The translations under genes and the position numbers were made by a program. Below, piece by piece: positions 11,088 to 19,177 of a stretch of 64,000 nt of DNA. Source of the stretch: Thuidium tamariscinum. Its lineage: Eukaryota; Streptophyta; Bryopsida; Hypnales; Thuidiaceae. The stretch covers positions 3,658,001 to 3,722,000 of the forward strand of contig OX344754.2 of assembly GCA_947034885.2 (NCBI GenBank). Reading direction: 5' to 3'. The notes beneath the pieces are model-generated. The model made no database searches. It had not been told where the DNA came from and saw nothing but the letters and a program-made list of their open reading frames with translations. Every line of letters starts with the position of its first letter. The stretch's first letter is position 1.

Positions 11088-12693
11088 ACGATCTCAATTC
11101 CAACACTGCATGATTGACCTCGAAAGAATATCAATGGTACAGAACCTCTGTCACAAAGCTGACAGAGAATGTCCTTCATTGATTTGCTTGACAGGGCAGG
11201 CAAGTGTAAGTTAGTCGGTATGCTCTGATTCATTGCTGCAAGGGTTGTTAATTTGGGTTAGTTCCAAAGTGGATGTCAAAACTCTTTTAACTTAACAGCG
11301 TGATCTCCTAAAGCGGACTGACTGCTTGGGGTTCGGGATCAATAACTATGATTTCGTTCGAATGTGTGACAAGTCTGCTACTATTGATGATACGATAGTG
11401 TGCAAATGTGAAGGGTAGTGTAGAATGTCATTTTTTTAGGTTCATATTTAAGCGAACACCCTTGACCTCAGCTCCTTACTCCATGCATTGGTGAATGGGT
11501 ATGTTTGGGTGAAGTAGTTTGAATTTTGAATCCGCTACAGAATATCTCAACTTCTTTTTGTTAAGTTTATTCTTGGAGTAGCCTTTCCAAAGAGTATATC
11601 ACAAGAGTTCCCTTAATTTCCAACCTCCACATTTCCTTGTGATTTCAAAGCACCTTAGTTTTGTGTTTACAATCGCTCTAATGTTTCATTGACCACTGTG
11701 TATGATGGGAAGTCCATTCATAGGCTACTAGTGAGATCAGACACCCTACACTAGTTTGAAATTCCTTTTGTAATTTGTGATTTCCTTTTGTAATTTGGCA
11801 GGCAAGCTGTGAGAGCCTGGGGTCTGTCGTTGTGTACCAAGAAGCCTCAGTGGAAAAGTGACACCGTCACTGCAGTGGTGGTGCCTTCGTGGATCGAAAG
11901 TGGTGACATTGTCAAGATTGCTTATAAGAAGTACAACCTGAGCCTTGGAGTCGGACTTAACAAAATCGCAGGGAAAGTCTTCCACATTGGACACCTCGGG
12001 AATGTGAACGAGGTTTGGCCCTGCAAAGTCATGCCCCTCTCTGTCTCTTCCTTCGTTGCCTGCACAGATGTTGTCTTCTTTTGCCCTTCCTAGTGCTTAC
12101 TATTTGACTGGAAGGCTGAATTCTTGTAATTATCAAGGATCATGGTTCGGCAGTAAATTAGATTGCTGCAGAAACTTTTAAGACAACATCACACAGTAGG
12201 TCTTCCCATGATTTATGAGGGAGTCTCCTTATATTAATCATATGAGATTTCTCCATGAAAAATGGGGAGACTTCCAGAAGATTTGTGGGTCTATTGAAAG
12301 ACCTCATGAATCACAGGGAATATTCTACTTTCGATGTTGCCTAAACAGTCTACACTTAAACCTCTTTAATCTTACCACCTGGGATTCCGACTTTTTCAAT
12401 GTTAAATAGTTTAGATGTGGCATGTGTGACAGTTTGATTGCGTAACGTAGTGTGAATGCTGGTGAAGCAAGTGTGCAGGATATTCTAATATTTGTGAGAA
12501 CATCATAATGAAGTTTGTTATATTTTTTGTATTGTTGGGAGGATTCAAGTTAGCTATATGTCTTGCTATGTCCTCCCAAGTGTAGGAAAATTTTGGGTGG
12601 AGGATTTTTATTTTCTTATCCTCTCTGTGTGAAATTTATACACTTTGGGAATTTGTCAAGGCTAAGAAACTTTCGTCTCAGTTGTTTAACCAG

Positions 12694-14305
12694 GATTCTG
12701 AGGATCTCATCGTAGTTCACGACGCTCTGGAATTTGGAAAACAGTCACCTTGCCATTGGGGTTCGTGTTCTCCTGACTTGCAGCATTAAACTTTTTTTGC
12801 ACTCAAAGCTTCCCATTGTTGCAGAGTTTGCTCTTACTTAATTCCTACATTTTGAGGTAACAGTGTTATAAACTTGAAGTCATGAGAATTTTAGAGAATG
12901 CTGAGCTCTGGATAAGTTCGAACCGCTAGTCAACTGCAATGAATTACATACATAGCATACATCTGGTGGAATGTGTGGTGCGACCCAATCTGATATCATA
13001 CTCAATTTCCCTATCTGATATGATACGTTTAATCTGTATATCGATTGAGTTTCAGGATCGAGCTATTCGGCAGAAACTTAAATTTTAAACGGATTCAATT
13101 CTTGCATTGCAGATTCCAATTTATGGCATCTTTGAGAATATCAACTCTTTAAGTCAGTTGGCTGCCATGCCACTGTGGACTGAAGAGAGGCCCTTGCGTG
13201 TTGTCACGGGCTACACTCTACACTTCCCTAGAGTGACGTACATGTCTTTCCTAGTCTGTCAATCTCTGTCTGCTGAAATACACGCTAGCTGCTATGATTA
13301 GTGCAATATTTTGAATCAGCGCAAAATACTTACCACAATGAATCTCTTGCAACGCAGTTGGGAAAGAAATTCTTGAAAAACAATGGGTTTAAACATTTCC
13401 AACTCTCCAGCGCTGATGGTGCTTTGGAGGCTGCACCAGCTGTGAGTAATTATGCTGACCTAACACCCTTTCGGTCTAGTTTTTCAAAGATCTAGGGTTT
13501 GATTAGTGGGTTTTCTCTGAGGTCTACAGGCTGTGCCTTTTGAATTATTCGGATGTACGAAGTTAGTATACGTAGTCTTACGCGAACCAACTTGGAATCT
13601 GCTCAGATGGGGACTGCTGATGCGATTCTGGATTTGGTGAGCAGTGGAACCACCCTACGTGAGAACAATCTGAAGGAGATCGCTGGTGGAGCTGTTCTCA
13701 GCAGTCAGGTCAAGATTTTTCCTGGTCCAATTCCTGTTCCTACTAAAGTATCAAACAGTTCCGTTGTGATCACCTTTTAATTTTGAGTTCTTTCAGGTTC
13801 TATTTCAGTGACTGTTTAGTCAGTGCAGAGGATTACTAGCGGCAAGTCCTTCAAATCACATTAGTTGGAACGATATTTCTTCTTTCGTTGGTTTAGGGTT
13901 CAGGAATTGGTAAGTGCAGTCCATGCAGAATGATGGGTTATTAGTTTTGGCCTCGTTGAGTGTTCGAATGACCAGAAGGGATCACTTCCAAATTTACTGG
14001 AGTTGAATTGAATCATACAGGACGGTAACAAAATGTACCAACTAGAGAGAATGAACCATACCCTACATTGTTGAATTGAACAATAGAGATATGTTTTTAA
14101 ACCTACTATAAGAAGCTATCCGCTTCGCCTCCGAGTTTCGCTTCCAATTTCATGCTCATACTGATCTGGTGTTCGCCGTTTCTGTCTGAAGGGTGTGTTT
14201 GTTGCGAACAAGAGGGCGTTGCTGGAACGCAAGGAGGTGCTGGACGTTGCTCACGAAATGCTGGAGCGATTTGAAGCACATCTGACTGCCCTCGGTCAAT
14301 TCACA
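12694..14305 (+). pseudogene. HISN1: ATP phosphoribosyltransferase, internal exons with a frameshift
   Basis: HISN1 catalyses the first step of histidine synthesis (ATP + PRPP) in plastids. Five exons are recognisable: 12694-12760, 13113-13232, 13358-13441, 13607-13708 and 14192-14305. They encode SEDLIVVHDALEFG, then [20 protein letters not shown] with [33 protein letters not shown] with [28 protein letters not shown] with LKEI, and ANKRALLERKEVLDVAHEML. The first exon is 67 nt where 66 keep frame: an extra A in the AAAA run 12738-12741 breaks it before SHLAIG. Exon 2 lacks a good donor after VTGYT; the nearest in-frame GT (13233) adds five unusual residues. The N-terminal half (transit peptide and first domain) and the C-terminal ~100 residues were not found. 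It lies between the AGT1 and mannosidase fragments, same strand. Confidence 0.85.
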
Positions 14306-14545
14306 GTATGGATGGAAACAATTCCACCTGCCTTTTGGATCGAACGCGGTGTGACGATTTAGGAGAGGAGTCGTTTTGTTGACGTTTGTTTCGCGCTGGT
14401 GTCGATTTTAGGGTTTGAAGCTCTGGAATGAGAGCTCGGTTTTGGTGGATGAGAGCTCTTTTGTCTAGCAGCTTTATGGATTGATTGTTTGGAGAATTGT
14501 TGCAATTAGATCACTTGCGTGATCGCTCGTTTTCTGTTGAAGAAG

Positions 14546-15987
14546 ATGGCGAGACCGAGGGCGTAATCCGCCTCGGTGCCCCGGTTTTTGAGCCCGATGT
14601 ATTACCTTCGGCGACCACGGCGCCTGCTCATTCTGTTTGCCTTCTTCGTTTGTAGCACTTACTTTCTCTGGGATCGTCACAACCTTGTTGTTCATCAGGA
14701 GGTAACTTTTCAATCTATTGCAACCATCAGTTTTTAATGAACTCTGAATAGAGTATAGTGTGTATGGATTTAAGCAGAGGATACTATTTGCGTCACTTTT
14801 AGCAATTCAACGCATGTTGGAGTGTGATTTTGGGAGCAGTGTTGAGCCGTTTTGTGAGTAGATGGATACAAGAGCCAATCTCTCTTGAGAATCACTATGT
14901 ATGAATTTCTTATGCGATCATTTGAAGTGGGTGGTTGTAGATCACTATCAGTGACATTATACCAAACCTATTTCCAGTCAAAAATCAGTAGCCATAGACA
15001 TTCAGCCAAGTTTTTCTTGCACCCTTGCTTCTTAGTTCAACCTAGTGCATGACTTGATGAGTTGCTGTTGGTAACAGGTCAGTATGGGAGACGGGATTAG
15101 GTCCCTAGCGGTTTGACTATCCTCTATCTTACTTGAATCTGATTTTGCAGGTATAGTGTGTTGACCTGACTCTGTTATCTCTGTGTGACAATGTAGGAGA
15201 CTGTGAAAAGTTTAACTCAACAAAATGATAAGCTTCAGCAGAAAGTAAGAATCCGAACTTTCTGGTTGCATTATAGCTTACATTTTAGAACATTGCACTA
15301 TCAATTTGTAGCTGTCAATCTCGAAAGGTTGTTTAGAGATTAATTCTTCTCAATTTTAACCCTTACAAGACCTACAAGCCCGAATTGGGCGTCATGTTTT
15401 GTTTAGTAGTTTGGAGTAGGTCAAAATGGAGTTTTTTTGGTTCTATTTTATTAGTTTTTAACCCACACATGTAATGCTATTCACTGATTCTGATGATACT
15501 AAATTTGGCCTCATCCGAATTATTGATTATTCTCAATACGATCAGTTAAATCGGTCATTTTTAAACCACGAATTCTTGGTTCTTTAAGGGTTAAGATTGG
15601 TGGTACTAGATTTTCAGTGCCAATGGAATTTCATTGAATGCTGAGCCTCGTTACTCTTTTATTCTTATGAGTCCGATCAAGACTACAATTGAATTTTGTG
15701 CCATAATCGTGACTGAGCTTTTGAGTGTATTACAGCTCGAAAAGCTCGCAGATCTGCTGACGGAGAGGGGTGAGAGCCTACCGAATGAGCTAGAATTTCA
15801 GGAGCAGGAGAATAGTGGCAGCAAGGGCAGTGGGCAGGACCTTCCTGATAAGACGAAGAAGCCAACATTGACTGATGTTGATGAGGATCCAGTCGCGGCT
15901 CAAAGGTGTGACAAAGTCAAGGAGGCCATGCTTCATGCTTGGACTGCTTATGAGAAATATGCCTGGGGCATCATGGATGAACTCAAG
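14546..15987 (+). pseudogene. MNS1: N-terminus of Golgi/ER class I alpha-mannosidase (GH47), no catalytic domain
   Basis: Plant MNS proteins are type II membrane enzymes that trim Man8-9 N-glycans. Exons 14546-14701, 15197-15244 and 15736-15987 (all GT-AG, phase 0) give a cytosolic head with LRRPRR, a membrane anchor LLILFAFFVCSTYFLWD, a stem including KSLTQQNDKLQQKLEKLADL, and the start of the enzyme: [19 protein letters not shown], then YEKYAWG-DELK. The first codons read MARPRA and are followed by an in-frame TAA at 14564-14566, where homologues continue; a later in-frame ATG (14597) could restart and keep the anchor. None of the roughly 430 residues of the GH47 barrel is found downstream, where an opposite-strand gene begins. 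Hence a fragment. It may still be transcribed. Confidence 0.8.
15360..15590. mobile_element. TTAA-flanked element, family P5
   Basis: A 231-bp element starting CCCTTACAAGACC and ending GGTTCTTTAAGGG, with perfect TTAA on both sides (15356-15359, 15591-15594). It lies in the intron between the last two mannosidase exons. Two eroded relatives occur in the AGT1 intron at 10.15-10.6 kb. Confidence 0.65.
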
Positions 15988-16173
15988 GTGTATATACGTT
16001 CACGTTACGTGTCTCAAATCTAATGTTGTATTACAAGTGTTTCGTAGAATAGCGGTAACACTAATCCACAAATGTGGACGGCAATACATTGCACCGCGCA
16101 CGTACTAGAGCCTGAGATTCGTAACACATTAGTAGTATTTGGTACAAATTTAGCAGAGTAGCTCTCTCTATAA

Positions 16174-16314
16174 CAGGGTTTTTTTTTTGGTACTGTTCAT
16201 CTACAGTAAAGCCCTCTGTGTCCTCCCACCAGAGGCCAATATTGGGAGGGAGCCACACACACTGGTGAGCCAGAGCGGGAAGCTGGCGATAAATCGACAG
16301 AAAAAAAAACCCTG
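16174..16314. mobile_element. hAT-type MITE
   Basis: A 141-bp insert with ends CAGGGTTTTTTTTTT and AAAAAAAAACCCTG. It is flanked by a perfect 8-bp duplication CTCTATAA (16166-16173 and 16315-16322). CAGGG ends with 8-bp target duplications are characteristic of hAT elements. The A/T runs next to the ends leave a poly(A) retroposon as an alternative. Confidence 0.7.
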
Positions 16315-16322
16315 CTCTATAA

Positions 16323-17295
16323 TGCTCTTCGAACGCAAATCATTCACTGATAAACACAAGAGAGCGAGTCTAACGCTGAAACAAACTCAGAGGCTGAGCA
16401 AGCACCTCTCAAACAATCATTCCACATGCGACTGCTGAATATGCTTCAACAAGGATGATCCGCCTCCCTCATCTTCCGCAAAGCTGCGAGCTCCCGCCTT
16501 CCTTCCGTTAGTTCAGGGTAATAAACTGAAGAAAATAACAATACTTGAGTGCCCAAACAGAATAAATTTCAGAGTTCCTAAAACTCACACAAGTGACATG
16601 ATGGATTCCTTCAAGGTTTCGATGGATTAGTCGATCCAATATTAGGTTATGCTGGATTTGCCAAACCATTTTTACGATCACAGACATCATTCGAAGTACA
16701 GCGACTTTTACATCCAAAATCAATGACAGTAACATAGATACAACAATTGCAACTGAACGAGAGCAAAATACTGAAGGTAAACACTGTCTTCAATTAGCAA
16801 ATAACCCATCTACCAATTAACCATGATAATTGGACTCAGCTAGAAGTCGAGCAGCTTGTACATGCTGTGCAGGATGATCATACTCTTAAACTCTGATTCG
16901 AAATGTTCATACTGACGTTATACTAAATAACCAATGTTTCCGTACAGACCAAATGACAAACGAATCCTACAATCACTTATAAATTCTCTAAATTTTATCA
17001 CAGAAAATTCAGAATAGAAGTCGAGCAAATGAGCTCGTAAGAGATGGGGTGTACGCCAAAACTAACGACATGCAGAAGCACTACACTACAGAGAATTGTT
17101 CCCGTGATAATCAATCGGGTTTCACATGTAAAGAGTTATCTTATAGAATTTCATTTCAATGCAACCAGCACAGGTGTGATTGAATATCGCAAACAAGCTC
17201 CTACTTAATATTCACAAGCAGGGCCACAACTCACCGTCAGGATATGTTCCATAGAGGTCCACGAACAGGTCCCTTCCCTTTAGGGTTTAGAGTCT
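16323..17295. other. Spacer between mannosidase fragment and Dof-like gene
   Basis: No convincing gene. A minus-strand frame at 16508-16735 has no known motif. On the minus strand, 17290-17265 holds a telo-box CTAAACCCTAAA and site-II-like GGGCCC, followed by an ATG and a GTGAGT donor (17257-17232). This could be a promoter plus tiny first exon of an unrecognised or lost gene. Confidence 0.3.
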
Positions 17296-17314
17296 AGGGC
17301 CCACACGTCTTGTT
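17296..17314. repeat. 19-nt inverted repeat, right arm
   Basis: Exact reverse complement of 9289-9307. The two arms enclose the AGT1, HISN1 and mannosidase fragments. Confidence 0.5.
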
Positions 17315-17491
17315 AATATTTACAAAGAGAATGATGGAGACATAGATTGCTCCAAGCACGGTAGAGCGAAAGTGACAGAACCCTCTAAGAGTATTCTTGT
17401 TCAGTAATTGCTAGCTCGCTCTATAGCTTCAAACATATTCAGAAGCAATACGCTAGCTAGCTAGAATATTTTCTTAGTCTCGGAATTCCAT

Positions 17492-18635
17492 CTAGTAAAC
17501 CCAAGAGGTCATCTCTGTGACATTGCCGGCCTCATCATCCTTGTTCCAATAAAAATCAGAAGACTCCTCAACCTCTATCAAGGCTTGTTCAAGCAAAAGG
17601 GGCTCGGGGATGTCATGGAATGCATCAACATACACCATGGTCGAGCTTTCACTGGACAAAGAATACTTTGAACCAGTGGATTGCCCAGACACCACCGTCA
17701 ACATGGAATTCTTGCGGGCCATTTCCATCTCCAAATCCATCTGGCGGCAGACAGCTGTAGCAGCTTCCGCATAGTTCATGCTAGAAACACCCACCGATGA
17801 ATTATCTTGGCTCCAGGAACCAGAATCAAATGCAGTCGAACTGTCCACCACCGAAGTTCCGTACATGACTTCTGGTACATTCATGGAGGTAGACTCGGAG
17901 ACCATCTCGACCGATTGATTTGAGACCATATAAACATCAGGAGCCATTGCACCAGTCTCAATGATATTCATCAACTCTGCATCTTCGATGCTCCAAGTCG
18001 GAGGCAACATGTACTCACCATCCATGGTGGTCGTAGGGGAAAAGGCATCAGCATTGGGAGCCGAATCATTATTCTCCGGCTTTGTCAGAAATTCAGCCTC
18101 AACGAGGTCCCAATATGCAGCGGCCTCATCAAAAGGTGGAGGTAAGTAGTTTCCATCGTCCCCATTGGCAGTCGAGGAGAGGGGATCAACTTGAGTCTTT
18201 TCTTCGTCAACCAATTCCATCTCAAGGAAATTTGCATACCCGACATCTTCATCATTGATCTTTGGGAACAAGCCGTTGTCAGTCTCAAGGGACATTAATG
18301 GATCACCATACACAGGCAAGAATGATCCGTCAAATGGCTGGTACCTTCCATTGTTAGAGCTGTTGCAAACTACGCCTTTCTTCACCAATCCCCAAAAGTC
18401 GCATTTGAAACTGTTTTCCACAACTTAGGCACTTGAAGCGTGGCTGGGAGAGATTGTGATTGTTATAATACTTAAACAGTGCGTTGTCAACTATGCCACA
18501 ATGGCGACACTGCCTTGACAAGCACTTTATCTCCGGAGGGTCCTCGTTTCTCTTTTTGGCATACATCCTGCCTTGCAGGCGACCATGCCACCCAACTGTG
18601 AAATACTTTCGGCAATGGTGGCACTGATAGCGGGG
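17492..18635 (-). pseudogene. Tandem Dof-like zinc-finger gene, 5' part missing and frame broken
   Basis: Dof proteins are plant transcription factors with one CX2CX21CX2C finger that binds AAAG. The exon begins after an acceptor (CAG) at 18635 with PRYQCHHCRKYFTVGW, the second half of a Dof finger (family: PRYFC-xC-RRYWT-GG). A basic linker MYAKKRNEDPPE follows. Then comes a second, nearly whole finger CRHC...FKYYNNHNLSQPRFKCLSC, with 22 rather than 21 residues between the cysteine pairs. This frame stops at 18354. The next frame runs from about 18420 to the stop at 17492 and encodes some 305 acidic residues with repeats such as YLPPPFDEAAAYWD and YMLPPTWSIEDAEL, which look like an activation region. 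One base must be skipped somewhere in 18357-18420 to join them; the TTTT run 18414-18417 is one candidate. The exon with the first half of finger 1 was not found. Assembly error or real decay are both possible. Confidence 0.7.
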
Positions 18636-18845
18636 CTGATCTACCTCGCGGGCGTGGTGGTGACGTTCCTAGTCTCTGTCCCTGACTGGCCGTTCTTCAA
18701 TCGCCACAAGTTTACGTGGTTGGAGCCCATGTACGCCGAGAAGCCGAGCCAACGGGTGATCGCTGCAGGATGTTCGCCTCAGAGCAGGATCAAGCTTCGG
18801 AGCAGGATCTTCGCCTCAGAGTCTCGCAGGATGTTCGGCTCATAA
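18636..18845 (+). pseudogene. SPCS1: Signal peptidase complex subunit 1 (SPC12), one exon
   Basis: SPCS1 is a ~90-residue double-spanning ER membrane subunit of the signal peptidase complex. The frame IYLAGVVVTFLVSVPDWPFF followed by NRHKFTWLEPMYAEKPSQR matches the second membrane span and the hallmark VPNWPFFNRH-L-WLDP-EAEK of the family (about 18640-18755). The N-terminal half (first membrane span) is absent: upstream on this strand lies the antisense of the Dof-like exon. After SQR the frame runs into a short GC-rich direct repeat (CAGGATGTTCG-CTCA words) and stops at 18845. A gene fragment or a rearranged gene; not enough remains for a functional subunit. Confidence 0.65.
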
Positions 18846-18850
18846 TCTCG
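18765..18850. repeat. Short imperfect tandem repeat
   Basis: Words GCAGGATGTTCGCCTCAGAG, GCAGGATCTTCGCCTCAGAG and GCAGGATGTTCGGCTCA recur at roughly 30-bp spacing directly after the SPCS1 homology. They form the 3' end of the open frame there. Confidence 0.6.
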
Positions 18851-19177
18851 CAAGATTCTCAGGAAAGTTCTCTCCGAGCATTGGTAATTATAGAAACCGT
18901 TTTCTTCACTACTACTCAGTAATTATTATCCAACTATGCAGTCTTAACTCTGCCCAAACGCACGAATCTCACACCTGCTATCAAGGGTTCAACATAAAAC
19001 TTCATAATAGAATGGTCGCCACTTACACTTGTATGACACAGAGCTGGACAAAAGGATTAATCCAACCTTGGGACATTCAGATTACCAGTATCAGACAATG
19101 TACAATTCGCATGTTTTATGCAGAATCAATGAGTCTCCCTTCAAGTATCCTGAAGAATACCTGCCCTCTACGACCAT

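Larger units (their letters stand above)
9405..12012 (+). pseudogene. AGT1: Serine:glyoxylate aminotransferase, internal exons only
   Basis: SGAT/AGT1 is a peroxisomal PLP-dependent class-V aminotransferase of photorespiration (serine + glyoxylate to hydroxypyruvate + glycine). Three exons are intact with GT-AG borders: 9405-9689, 10625-10994 and 11802-12012, phases compatible, about 290 residues without stops. They carry GTGAWESALTNTLSPGDKI, VHNETSTGVTNDIGAVR, LLLVDGVSSIGAIDFRMDDW, the PLP-lysine motif TGSQKALSLPTGLGI (Lys codon 10735-10737), FFDWGDY-KFY-AGTYWPYTP and GKVFHIGHLGNVNE. The first ~68 residues of the family (substrate loop GPVNIP region) are not found upstream. The C-terminal ~60 residues with the peroxisomal signal are not found before the HISN1 exons begin at 12694. 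I therefore call it a gene fragment; the exons themselves are well preserved, so it is young or still constrained. Introns hold P5-type repeats and a retroposon tail. Confidence 0.85.
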
